Assembly: GCF_001636295.1 (NCBI RefSeq)
Contig: NZ_CP014209.1
Location: forward strand, 2,418,001-2,482,000
DNA from: Isoptericola dokdonensis DS-3
GTDB lineage: Bacteria > Actinomycetota > Actinomycetes > Actinomycetales > Cellulomonadaceae
Reading direction: 5' to 3'
Length of the DNA stretch: 64,000 nucleotides
Part shown: positions 31,744-40,027 of the stretch, in pieces
How positions within the stretch are numbered: the first letter of the stretch is position 1
How the letters are laid out: the number at the start of each line of letters is the position of its first letter
Notes under the pieces: generated by a model
Databases searched by the model: none
Told to the model about the DNA's origin: nothing
Seen by the model: the letters and a program-made list of their open reading frames with translations, nothing else
Position numbers and translations under genes: made by a program

Positions 31744-32702
31744 CAGTCGCCCTCGCCGGCGAACGTGTCGGCGACGACGTCGGTGACGGCGGGCGCCTCG
31801 TCGATGACGGCGAGGTCGACCATCTCCCCGGCCAGCGCCTCCACCTGCGCGAGGTACTCGTCGTCCAGGTCGGCCCGCAGCCAGATGTTCTCCGTCGCGC
31901 TGTCCAGCACCTCGGGCTCGAACGAGAACTGGTCGGCGACGCCCTCCTTCCACGCCTCGGGGTCGGCCAGGAGCGCGTCGACCGCTGCCGCGTGGGTGTC
32001 GACGACCTCCTGGACGAGCTCGGGGTCCTCCTCGACGAGGGTGCCGGTGGTCGCGAGGCCGATGTTGACCGGCCCGATGGCCGTGTCGTAGATCGAGGTG
32101 ACCTCGTGGGCGCCGGCGAGCAGGGCGACGGAGACGTTGACCTCGGCGCCGGCGAACGCGTCGATGTCGCCACGGGCCAGCGCGTCGGCCATGTCGGCGT
32201 AGCCCAGGTTGACCAGCTCGACGTCCGTCTCCGGGTCGATGCCGGCGGCCTCCAGGGTCAGGCGCAGCGCGATCTCCTGCGACGAGCCGGGCACGATGCC
32301 GATCCGCGCCCCGGCGAGGTCCTCGACGCCCGCGACGTCGGGCGAGCCGATGATCCCGGAGCCGCCGTCCGCGCCCGAGGCGACCAGCCGCACGTCCTTG
32401 CCCTGCGCGACACCGGAGATCACCGTCGGGACGCCCATGAGGGCGAAGTCGACGTCGCCGGTGAGCACCGCGTTGAGCTGGTCCGTGGAGTTCGCCATGG
32501 GGACGACCTGGATCGTCATGCCGTCGGGCGCGTGGTCGGCGTAGGTGTACGGCGCGTAGAGGTGCGGCTGGCGCTGGGTGGCGACGCGGACCACCTCGCC
32601 GTCAGCGTCGGAGGCGGTGGCCTCCCCGGTGCAGGCGGTGAGCGTCGCGAGGGCTGCGACGGCGGCGAACGGGGCGAGGGCGCGGGCGTGGTGGCGGTTC
32701 AC
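31743..32702 (-). CDS. ABC transporter substrate-binding lipoprotein (SsuA/NMT1-like)
   Basis: A 319-residue type II binding protein: signal peptide with lipobox LTAC (Cys near residue 24), then RVATQRQPHLYAPYTYADH and the NMT1/SsuA-type region TDQLNAVLTGDVDFALMG. The GTG start has AAGGA 6 nt upstream. As the first gene of the importer operon, divergent from a FadR-type regulator, it is probably induced by the solute or a breakdown product. Sulfonates, nitrate, taurine and thiamine-precursor-like solutes are all possible. Confidence 0.88.
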   Translation of the reverse strand: MNRHHARALAPFAAVAALATLTACTGEATASDADGEVVRVATQRQPHLYAPYTYADHAPDGMTIQVVPMANSTDQLNAVLTGDVDFALMGVPTVISGVAQGKDVRLVASGADGGSGIIGSPDVAGVEDLAGARIGIVPGSSQEIALRLTLEAAGIDPETDVELVNLGYADMADALARGDIDAFAGAEVNVSVALLAGAHEVTSIYDTAIGPVNIGLATTGTLVEEDPELVQEVVDTHAAAVDALLADPEAWKEGVADQFSFEPEVLDSATENIWLRADLDDEYLAQVEALAGEMVDLAVIDEAPAVTDVVADTFAGEGD

Positions 32703-32798
32703 GAGGGGTCCTTCCGAGGAGGTTCCGAGCGACTTCCGACGGGTCAGGGAGCGGGACTCGGGGACCTGGCGAGGGCACGGGGTGCGCACTTCTCAAGA

Positions 32799-32811
32799 TT
32801 GGTCCGACCAA
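32799..32811. promoter_or_regulatory. FadR/GntR-type operator
   Basis: TTGGT-CCG-ACCAA is a perfect dyad of the TTGGTnnnACCAA kind bound by FadR-subfamily GntR regulators such as PdhR. A second cluster of half-sites, ATTGGT twice at about 32911-32925, lies nearer the regulator gene. The 265-nt divergent region is otherwise unmarked but relatively AT-rich. Confidence 0.7.
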
Positions 32812-32967
32812 GTGATCGTCACGCTAGGTGCGCCGGACATCGAAAAACTAGGGCTCAACACGCTTCGAAACAGGAGTTTTACCTCGACGGAACACGCCCG
32901 ACCAGGAAGGATTGGTCTGATTGGTACACCACGGGGCCGTAAAACCCCACGAGAGCCGAGGAACGAC

Positions 32968-33681
32968 ATGACCGACCCGCTCACCGCCCCGCCCCCGGCC
33001 AGGCAGACCCTCGCCGTGACGCTCGCCGCCCGCCTGGAACGCATGATCGCCACCGGAGAGCTCGGCCCCGGGCAGCGGCTGCCCGCCGAACGCGACCTCG
33101 CCCGGGACCTCGACGTCTCCCGGACGACGCTGCGCGAAGCCCTGCAGAAGCTCGACGAGAAGGGGCTCGTCGAGCGACGCCAGGGGCGCGGCACGACCGT
33201 CGTCGAGCGGCCCGTCGAGGCCCTGCAGATCCTCGGCCTCCACCAACCCGCCGACGCCCTCGGCGCCGCGGCCGAGCTGCGCGCCCTCGTCGAGCCGTCC
33301 GTCGCGGCGCTCGCCGCCACCCGGGCGACCCGTGCCAACCGGCTCCAGCTCGCGGACGTGCTCGCCCGCACCACCGACGACCTCACCGCCCGGCAGTCGC
33401 TCGAGCGCGACACCGAGTTCCACCTGCTCCTCGCGCACGCCACGTCGAACCCGCTGGTCACGGCCCTGCACGGCCTGATGACGGAGTGGACGCTCCCGCA
33501 GCGGCTGCGGTCCCACGCCACCCCGGAGTCACGCGCCACCTCGCTGCGGGGCCACCGGGAGATCTACGCGGCGATCGAGGCCCGGGACGCCGACGCCGCC
33601 CAGGACGCCATGCGCCGGCACCTCGACGACGTCACCACCACCGGACCGCGCACGGACGTCGGCGTCGAAGCCGTCGGATGA
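32968..33681 (+). CDS. FadR-subfamily GntR transcriptional regulator
   Basis: A 237-residue regulator. The winged helix-turn-helix runs through GELGPGQRLPAERDLARDLDVSRTTLREAL (about residues 28-57) and LVERRQGRGTTV; the FCD effector domain follows (about 85-225) with LRALVEPSVAALAA and HLLLAHATSNPLV. Its His/Asp pattern could bind a metal and a carboxylate ligand. It is divergent from the SsuABC-like operon and very likely regulates it through the dyad at 32799-32811. Confidence 0.92.
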   Translation: MTDPLTAPPPARQTLAVTLAARLERMIATGELGPGQRLPAERDLARDLDVSRTTLREALQKLDEKGLVERRQGRGTTVVERPVEALQILGLHQPADALGAAAELRALVEPSVAALAATRATRANRLQLADVLARTTDDLTARQSLERDTEFHLLLAHATSNPLVTALHGLMTEWTLPQRLRSHATPESRATSLRGHREIYAAIEARDADAAQDAMRRHLDDVTTTGPRTDVGVEAVG

Positions 33682-33715
33682 CCGGTGCGCCGGGCGGCCT
33701 GCCAGGATGTCGGCC

Positions 33716-34489
33716 ATGCCGTACTTCCGTCGCACCGACGCCACGACGTTCGAGCCCACCGCCCAGGTCGGGGGCGCCTGGAACACCGCCGAGCAGCACG
33801 TCGCGCCGACGTTCGGGCTGCTGGCGCACCTGGTCGAGGCCGACCGGGTGGCGCGCGGCCGCCACGACCTGGCGGTGACGCGGCTGTCGTACGACATCTG
33901 GGGCCCGTACCCCCTCTCGACGATGACGACGGCCGTGCGGGTGCTGCGCCCGGGGCGCGGCGTGGAGCTGGTCGAGGCGGAGACGTGGTGCGGGGGGCGG
34001 CGCAGCGTGACGCTGCGCGCCTGGCTCGCCGCCGGGGGCGACACGTCCGACCTCGCCGCGGGGGCGCCGGCGTCGGTGCCGGGGCCGCAGGACGTGCCCG
34101 CGTGGGACCCGACGACCGACTGGCCGGGCGGGTTCGTCGCGTCGATCGAGGTCCGCCGCGACCTCGTCGAGCCGGGTCGGGGCGTGGTCTGGGTACGCAC
34201 GGACGTCCCGCTGCTCGACGACGAGGACGTGTCGCCGCTGGCGCGCACGGCCGGGCTGCTGGACGTCGCGAACGGCATGTCGGTGCGGGCCGACCCGCGC
34301 CGGGTCGCGTTCCCGAACCTCGACCTCGCTGCCCACCTGCACCGGCAGCCGGACGGCGGGTGGCTCGGCCTGGACACGTCGGTGACGTTCGGGGCGGGCG
34401 GCGCCGGGCTGACCGCCGCCGTCCTGCACGACGTCTCGGGTGCGTTCGGCTCCCTCGCGCAGTCGCTCGTGGTGCGCCGAATGCCCTGA
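33716..34489 (+). CDS. Acyl-CoA thioesterase-like double hot-dog protein
   Basis: A 257-residue protein resembling TesB-like thioesterases with two hot-dog halves: PTFGLLAHLVEADRVARGRHDL and MTTAVRVLRPGRGVELVEAE in the first, PNLDLAAHLHRQPDGGWLGLDTSVTFG in the second. It would hydrolyse acyl-CoA thioesters. The ATG at 33716 is preferred because a CAGGAT -10-like hexamer ends 7 nt upstream (leaderless); an ATG 9 nt earlier is in frame. Confidence 0.8.
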   Translation: MPYFRRTDATTFEPTAQVGGAWNTAEQHVAPTFGLLAHLVEADRVARGRHDLAVTRLSYDIWGPYPLSTMTTAVRVLRPGRGVELVEAETWCGGRRSVTLRAWLAAGGDTSDLAAGAPASVPGPQDVPAWDPTTDWPGGFVASIEVRRDLVEPGRGVVWVRTDVPLLDDEDVSPLARTAGLLDVANGMSVRADPRRVAFPNLDLAAHLHRQPDGGWLGLDTSVTFGAGGAGLTAAVLHDVSGAFGSLAQSLVVRRMP

Positions 34490-34595
34490 CCTCCGGGGCC
34501 GTGACCAGCGGCGACGGGCCCGCCGTGCGTCCTGCCGGGCGACGTGCCTACGGTGGGCGGCCTGACGGAGACCCCGACGGAGAAGGAGCACCACC

Positions 34596-35159
34596 GTGCC
34601 GACCACCGACCTGACCGGACGCACCGTGCTGGCCATCGTGACGAACTACGGCGTCGAGCAGGACGAGCTCGTCGTCCCGCTCGAGCACCTGCGGGAGCGG
34701 GGTGCGATCGTCACGGTCGCGGCCACGAGCACGGACCCCGTCGAGACCCTCGTCGGCGACAAGGACCCGGGGCGGACGGTCGCGCCGGACGTCCTGCTCG
34801 ACGACGTCGACCCCGCGGACTTCGACCTGCTGCTCGTCCCGGGCGGCACCCTCAACGCCGACACGCTGCGCCTCCAGCAGGCCGCATCGCGCATCGTGCG
34901 GGACTTCACCGGCTCGGGCCGGCCGGTCGCGGCCATCTGCCACGGGCCGTGGGCGCTGGTCGAGGCAGGCGTGGTCGCGGGCAAGACGCTCACGTCCTAC
35001 GCGTCGCTGCAGACCGACGTCCGCAACGCCGGCGCGGCCGCCTGGCGCGACGAGCCCGTCGTCGTGGACGACGCCGAGGGCTGGCGCCTCATCACGTCGC
35101 GCGACCCCGGCGACCTGGACGCGTTCCTCGGCGCGATCGACGACACGCTCGCCGGCTGA
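34596..35159 (+). CDS. DJ-1/PfpI-family type 1 glutamine amidotransferase-like protein
   Basis: A 187-residue single-domain protein. The nucleophile elbow AICHGPWAL (Cys near residue 110 followed by His) and the early ELVVPLEHLRERGA acidic residue make the DJ-1/PfpI site; members act as proteases, deglycases, glyoxalases or stress chaperones. The GTG start has AGGAG about 8 nt upstream. It is transcribed alone. Confidence 0.9.
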   Translation: MPTTDLTGRTVLAIVTNYGVEQDELVVPLEHLRERGAIVTVAATSTDPVETLVGDKDPGRTVAPDVLLDDVDPADFDLLLVPGGTLNADTLRLQQAASRIVRDFTGSGRPVAAICHGPWALVEAGVVAGKTLTSYASLQTDVRNAGAAAWRDEPVVVDDAEGWRLITSRDPGDLDAFLGAIDDTLAG

Positions 35160-35277
35160 CGTCGCCCCGATCGCTCGGGCTGCATCCACGGCACCTCTCC
35201 GGGGCGAACAGCAGGCACGGGTGCGACCGCACCCGCGGCCACCCGGCCGCCGAGCTCGAGCACTTCGGGAGTCGATG

Positions 35278-35934
35278 ATGTCGTCGCTTCGCCACACCGT
35301 CCGCCGCGCCACCGCCGCCGCGTCGATCGCCGCCCTCGGCCTGGTCGGGGCCGCCCTCGCCGCGCCGCCGGCCACGGCCGCCCCCTCCGGCACCACGAGC
35401 CTCGCCGCCGTCCTCGCGGCCGACGGCGACACGTTCGACCGCAACTGGTACGACTTCGACATCGTCGACCAGGCCGTGGCCGCCGTCCTGGCCGCGAAGC
35501 CGGACAGCCCGGTCGCGGTGCTGGCGGACGGCACCGTCCCGGTGACGGCGTTCCTGCCGAACGACCGGGCGTTCCAGCTGCTCGCCCACGACCTCACCCA
35601 CCGGTGGGAGCGCACCGAGCAGGGGGTGCTGAACCGGATCGCGGGCGCCGTCGGCATCGACGCCGTCGAGCAGGTGCTGCTGTACCACGTGGTCCCCGGG
35701 GCGACCATCACGTCGCGTCAGGCGCTGCGGTCCGACGACGCCGTCCTGACCACCGCGCAGGGCGCGACGTTCCGCGTGGACGTCCTCAGCCGCTCGTGGG
35801 GGCTGGTGCGGCTCGTCGACCAGGACCGCAACGACCTCAACCCGTTCCTCGTGCGGAGCAAGCTCGACCTGAACAAGGGCAACGTGCAGATCGCGCACGG
35901 CATCAGCGCCGTCCTGCGGCCGCTCGACCTCTGA
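35278..35934 (+). CDS. Secreted fasciclin-domain protein
   Basis: A 218-residue exported protein: a signal peptide (about residues 1-38, ending ATAAPSG) and one FAS1 domain with the conserved TVPVTAFLPNDRAFQLLAHDL and VEQVLLYHVVPGATITSRQAL blocks. FAS1 domains mediate adhesion at the cell surface. No lipobox or sortase signal is seen, so it is probably released. Two adjacent ATG codons exist; the second (35278) has the better spacing to GGGAG. Confidence 0.87.
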   Translation: MSSLRHTVRRATAAASIAALGLVGAALAAPPATAAPSGTTSLAAVLAADGDTFDRNWYDFDIVDQAVAAVLAAKPDSPVAVLADGTVPVTAFLPNDRAFQLLAHDLTHRWERTEQGVLNRIAGAVGIDAVEQVLLYHVVPGATITSRQALRSDDAVLTTAQGATFRVDVLSRSWGLVRLVDQDRNDLNPFLVRSKLDLNKGNVQIAHGISAVLRPLDL

Positions 35935-35952
35935 CCGCGCCGTCGGCGGTGA

Positions 35953-35985
35953 CGAGGGTCCTCGGCCGCGCGCCGAGGACCCTCG
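35953..35985. terminator. Terminator of the fasciclin gene
   Basis: Perfect 14-bp GC-rich arms (35953-35966 and 35972-35985) enclose a 5-nt loop, starting 19 nt after the fasciclin stop. It separates this gene from the following ABC exporter operon. Confidence 0.8.
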
Positions 35986-36061
35986 CCCGCCCCACCCCGC
36001 CGTTCGCGGCGCGCGGAGCCGGATCTCTGGGGAGACTGGGCAGCGAGGCGAGGAGGACCGC

Positions 36062-37027
36062 ATGGCACAGGCCGCGATCGTCACGCACGGCGTCGGGCGC
36101 ACGTTCGGCGACAAGGTCGCCGTCGACGACGTCGACCTCACCGTCGAGACCGGCGAGGTGTACGGGTTCCTCGGACCGAACGGCGCCGGGAAGTCGACAC
36201 TGACCCGGATGCTGTGCACGTTGCTCGCCCCGACCAGCGGCCGGGCGACGGTGGCCGGGCACGACGTCGTGCGCCGACCCACCGACGTCCGGCTCGACAT
36301 CGGCGTCGCCCTCCAGGACGCCGCGCTCGACGAGAAGCAGACCGGTGTGGAGATGCTCCGCCTGCAGGGACGCTTCTACGGGCTGACCGCGCGGGAGACG
36401 GACCGTCGGCTGGCCGAGCTGCGGGAGCTCATCGACATCGGCGACGCGCTCGACCAGCGCGTTTCCACCTACTCGGGCGGCATGAAGCGGCGGCTGGACC
36501 TGGCGCTCGCCCTCGTGCACAACCCCCGGGTCCTGTTCCTCGACGAGCCGACCACGGGGCTCGACCCCCTCAGCCGGTCCGCCGTCTGGTCCGAGGTCCG
36601 GCGGCTCAACACCGAGCTGGGCATGACGGTCTTCCTCACCACCCAGTACCTGGAGGAGGCCGACGCGCTCGCCGACCGCGTCGGCATCATCAACCGGGGT
36701 GCGATCGTCGCCGAGGGCACCCCCGCCGACCTCAAGCGGTCGATCGGCACCGACGTGCTGGTCGTGGACGTCGGCGACCAGGTCGAGCAGGCGCGCTCGG
36801 CCCTCGCGCGGCTCGACGCCGCGGCGGGGATCGGCGGTGTCGAGACGGACGGCCGGACGATCATGGTGTCGGTCGAGCACGGGACCCGCGCCGTGAGCCC
36901 GATCGCCCTCGCCCTGGACCGGGAGGGCATCGCCGTGCGCGAGCTCGCGCTGCGCCGCCCGACCCTGGACGACGTGTTCTTCCGTGTGACGGGGCAACGG
37001 ATCCAGGACGACGAGGGGCCGGCATGA
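36062..37027 (+). CDS. ABC exporter ATPase, DrrA (daunorubicin-resistance) type
   Basis: A 321-residue ATPase: Walker [10 protein letters not shown], the DrrA-like GVALQDAALDEKQTG, signature YSGGMKRRLDLAL, Walker B VLFLDEPTTGLDP, and the C-terminal domain ending LALRRPTLDDVFFRVTGQ typical of DrrA. It overlaps the permease gene by ATGA. Such pairs export drugs, lipids or glycopeptide-like molecules; the substrate is unknown. Confidence 0.92.
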   Translation: MAQAAIVTHGVGRTFGDKVAVDDVDLTVETGEVYGFLGPNGAGKSTLTRMLCTLLAPTSGRATVAGHDVVRRPTDVRLDIGVALQDAALDEKQTGVEMLRLQGRFYGLTARETDRRLAELRELIDIGDALDQRVSTYSGGMKRRLDLALALVHNPRVLFLDEPTTGLDPLSRSAVWSEVRRLNTELGMTVFLTTQYLEEADALADRVGIINRGAIVAEGTPADLKRSIGTDVLVVDVGDQVEQARSALARLDAAAGIGGVETDGRTIMVSVEHGTRAVSPIALALDREGIAVRELALRRPTLDDVFFRVTGQRIQDDEGPA

Positions 37028-37836
37028 GCGAGGACGTCACCGCCCGACACCAGGACGCACCCGTCACGGCGCGGCCCGCCGGGTTCCGGCGGGACCTGAC
37101 GTCGGTCGCGCTGCGCGCTCTGCGGCAGATCCCCCGGGAACCCGAGGCGATCGTCCCCGCCCTGGTCATCCCGCTGTTCTTCTTCGTCGTCAACGTAGGA
37201 GCGCTCGGTGACGTCGCGACCCTCACCGGGGTCGAGGACTTCAAGGCGTTCCAGATCCCCGTGGCGATCATCTTCGCCGTCACGGGCGTCTCCCGGGCGA
37301 GCGCGCTCGTGACCGACATCACGGGCGGCTACTTCGACCGGCTGCTGGTCACCCCCGTGCACCGCACCGCCCTGCTGCTCGGCCTCATGGTCGCCGACCT
37401 CGCGCTCGTCGTGGCGCTCTCGGTGCCGGTGCTCGTCCTCGGCTTCGTGCTGGGGGTGCAGTTCGTGACGGGGGTCGCGGGCGTCCTCGTGTTCCTCCTC
37501 CTCGCCGGCCTGTGGGGGCTGGCCTTCACCGGCTTCCCCTACGCCATCGCCCTGCGCACCGGAAACCCCGCAGCGGTCAACTCGAGCTTCCTGCTCTTCT
37601 TCCCCTTCGCGTTCCTCACCACCACGTTCCTGCCCCTGGAGGCGATGACGGGGTGGCTCGCCACGATCGCGGAGCTCAACCCCGTCACCTACCTGCTCGC
37701 CGCGTTGCGCTCGCTCATCACGGACGGCTGGGACGTCACCGCGCTGTGGCAGGGCGTCGCCGCGATCCTCGTGGTGGGCACCCTCAGCTTCGTCCTCGCG
37801 TTCCGGGCGTTGCAGGGCCGGACGGCACGCAGCTGA
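37024..37836 (+). CDS. ABC-2 type exporter permease, DrrB type
   Basis: A 270-residue ABC-2 permease with six helices. ITGGYFDRLLVTPVHRTALLLG is the DrrB coupling loop and PLEAMTGWLATIAELNPVTYLLAALR the C-terminal signature. It starts in a 4-nt overlap with the ATPase stop. It ends 12 nt before the convergent flavoprotein gene. Confidence 0.92.
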   Translation: MSEDVTARHQDAPVTARPAGFRRDLTSVALRALRQIPREPEAIVPALVIPLFFFVVNVGALGDVATLTGVEDFKAFQIPVAIIFAVTGVSRASALVTDITGGYFDRLLVTPVHRTALLLGLMVADLALVVALSVPVLVLGFVLGVQFVTGVAGVLVFLLLAGLWGLAFTGFPYAIALRTGNPAAVNSSFLLFFPFAFLTTTFLPLEAMTGWLATIAELNPVTYLLAALRSLITDGWDVTALWQGVAAILVVGTLSFVLAFRALQGRTARS

Positions 37837-37848
37837 CCGACGCCGGGG

Positions 37849-39537
37849 TCAGGTCCCGTACTCCTGCTCGCGCAGCAGCGCGAGGTGGGCGTGCACGAGC
37901 GGCATGACGGACGCGCCCTCGCCGGACGCGGAGGCGACCCGCTTCATGGACCCGGCGCGCACGTCACCGACCGCGAAGACGCCGCGCAGGGTGGTCTCCA
38001 GGCTGGCGGGCGGCACGCCGTCCGGCCAGAGGTCGCGGGGGACGTCGCGGCCGGTGAGCACGAACCCGTGGTCGTCGAGGGCGAGCCCGTCGGGCAGCCA
38101 CGCGCAGTCGGGTTCGGCACCCAGCAGGCAGAACAGCCCGTCGGCGTGGGTCTTGGTGCGCTCCCCGGTGTCCAGGTCCTGGGTCCACAGGTACTGGAGG
38201 CGGCCGTCGCCTCCGCCGTCGACGACCGCCGTGCGCGTGGACACGCTGATGGTGGGGGTCGCGGCGATCTCGCGGACCAGGTAGTCGGACATCGTCTCGG
38301 CCAGGCTCGCCCGGCGCACGAGCATCGTGACGGACCCGGCGAACTTCGCGAGGTGCACGGCCGCCTGCCCCGCCGAGTTCCCGCCGCCGACGACGTAGAC
38401 GTCGAGGTCCGTCATCTCCCGCGCCATGGACGTCGCCGCACCGTAGTGGACGCCCGCGCCCACGAGGTCGTCGATGGCGGGCACGCCGAGGCGCCGGTAG
38501 GTGACGCCGGTGGCGAGGACGACGGTGCGGGCGCACATCTGCACGCCGTCGACGTGCACGTGGTGGTGCTCGGGCTCGTCGGCGGGGCCGGGCTCGATCC
38601 TCCGGGCGGGCCGGCCGGTGTAGAACCGGGCGCCGAACCGGCCGGCCTGGACGCGGGACCGCTGCGCGAGCCGCATCCCGGAGATGCCGCGCGGGAACCC
38701 CAGGTAGTTGCGGATCATCGAGCTGGACCCCGCCTGCCCGCCGATGGCCTCCCGTTCGAGCACCACGGTGGACAGCCCCTCGGACGCCGCGTAGACGGCG
38801 GCGGCGAGCCCGGCCGGCCCGGCGCCGACCACCACGACGTCCGCGATCTGGCCGGGCGGGATGGAGTCGTACCCGCCGTACATCGCCTCGGCGACGGCGG
38901 CGGGCGTCGCGGCGGCCAGCACCCGGCCGTTGAAGGCCCGCACGACGGGCAGCTCGGCGTCGGGGCCGACCGACTCCACGAGCGCCCGGCCCTCGTCGTC
39001 GCGGGGGTCGAGGGTGCGGTTCGGGATGCCGAGGCGGTCGAGGAGGTCGTGGATCGCGGTGGCCGTGCGGTCGCCGGGCAGCGCCACGACGTCGGTCGCC
39101 GTGACGGTGGGGCGCGCCACGGACCAGCCCCACTCGGACAGCAGCTCGATGAGCGCGACGTGGAACTCCTCGTCGCGGGCGCCGCGCGGGATGCCCACGA
39201 ACGTGTCCATGTCGCGGCGCAGCAGCGCGGCCCGCATCTCGTCGAGGGCGTCGGCGTACTCCTCGCCGGGCACGAGGGCGACCCGCCGGGCGGTCGACGT
39301 CACCGCGGGCACCTGGTGCAGCAGCTCGACGGCGGGGGCGTCGGGCAGCCGCCGCTCGGCGGCGACCATGGCGACCTGGACGCCGTCGGCGACGTGGGTG
39401 CGCAGCCGGTCGAGCGCGGCGGCGCTGCCACCGACGAGCTCGATGCGGTAGTCGCGGTCGTACCGGGCACGGAACTCGCCCTCGACGAGGTCGGCGTGCT
39501 CGTGCGCGACGAGCAGGATCACGGGACGGTCACCCAT
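37849..39537 (-). CDS. Thioredoxin-reductase-like flavoprotein with N-terminal receiver-like domain, no CxxC
   Basis: A 562-residue protein with three parts: a response-regulator-like region (residues 1 to about 125, starting VILLVAHEHADLVEGEFRARY), a glutaredoxin-like segment (about 150-235) lacking a CxxC, and a thioredoxin-reductase-like FAD/NADPH module (from VVVVGAGPAGLAAAVYAAS). Where thioredoxin reductase has CATCDG this protein has GVHYGAATS, so it cannot pass electrons through that disulfide. NADPH motif GGGNSAGQAA is intact. A TACGCT -10 box 7 nt upstream makes the ATG at 39537 leaderless. It is divergent from a UBP zinc-finger gene. Confidence 0.88.
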   Translation of the reverse strand: MGDRPVILLVAHEHADLVEGEFRARYDRDYRIELVGGSAAALDRLRTHVADGVQVAMVAAERRLPDAPAVELLHQVPAVTSTARRVALVPGEEYADALDEMRAALLRRDMDTFVGIPRGARDEEFHVALIELLSEWGWSVARPTVTATDVVALPGDRTATAIHDLLDRLGIPNRTLDPRDDEGRALVESVGPDAELPVVRAFNGRVLAAATPAAVAEAMYGGYDSIPPGQIADVVVVGAGPAGLAAAVYAASEGLSTVVLEREAIGGQAGSSSMIRNYLGFPRGISGMRLAQRSRVQAGRFGARFYTGRPARRIEPGPADEPEHHHVHVDGVQMCARTVVLATGVTYRRLGVPAIDDLVGAGVHYGAATSMAREMTDLDVYVVGGGNSAGQAAVHLAKFAGSVTMLVRRASLAETMSDYLVREIAATPTISVSTRTAVVDGGGDGRLQYLWTQDLDTGERTKTHADGLFCLLGAEPDCAWLPDGLALDDHGFVLTGRDVPRDLWPDGVPPASLETTLRGVFAVGDVRAGSMKRVASASGEGASVMPLVHAHLALLREQEYGT

Positions 39538-39651
39538 GCGGGCCAGCGTAGGAGGACGGCCGGGGTTCGGCGCGTCCGCGCCGCGCCCGGGCCGCGCCCG
39601 GCCGCCGTGCCTACACTCGAGGCCACCTGGACCGAGCGGAGGGCGGAAGCC

Positions 39652-39942
39652 ATGACCGTCGACTGTTCCCACCTGGCCGGGGTCGTCCCGGTCGCCCCGG
39701 AGGCGCAGGGCGTGTGCCCGGAGTGCGTGGCGGCGGGGGGCACCTGGGTGCACCTGCGGGCGTGCCTGGGGTGCGGCCACGTCGGCTGCTGCGACTCGTC
39801 GCCGAGCCGGCACGCCACGCAGCACTTCCGGACGACGGACCACCCGTTGGTCCGGTCGCTGGAGCCGGGCGAGCACTGGGGGTGGTGCTACGCGGACGAG
39901 GTGCTGGTCCCCGGCCGGGAGATGCCGCCCGAGGTGTCCTGA
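39652..39942 (+). CDS. UBP-type zinc-finger protein
   Basis: A 96-residue protein that is almost entirely a ZnF-UBP domain: CSHL at residue 5, then CPECV, WVHLRACLGCGHVGCC, and HATQHFRTTDHPLVRSLEPGEHWGWCY. Cys and His zinc ligands are all present. In eukaryotes this fold binds the ubiquitin C-terminus; free-standing bacterial versions have no established partner. It faces the thioredoxin-reductase-like gene across a 114-nt gap, suggesting joint function. Confidence 0.9.
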   Translation: MTVDCSHLAGVVPVAPEAQGVCPECVAAGGTWVHLRACLGCGHVGCCDSSPSRHATQHFRTTDHPLVRSLEPGEHWGWCYADEVLVPGREMPPEVS

Positions 39943-40000
39943 GCGGCACGCCGGGCCGACCTGCACGGACGTCCTGACCTGGCGGAGGCGTTTGGAGCGG

Positions 40001-40016
40001 ATACCCCCTGGGGTAT
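40001..40016. promoter_or_regulatory. CsoR/CstR-family operator inside the promoter
   Basis: ATACCCC-CT-GGGGTAT is a perfect 7-bp-arm dyad of the type bound by CsoR/CstR proteins. It fills the spacer between a TTGGAG -35 (39992-39997) and the TACAAT -10 (40016-40021), which lies 6 nt before the ATG. Binding should block transcription of the operon that encodes the CstR-like regulator. Confidence 0.8.
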
Positions 40017-40027
40017 ACAATCGAGGC

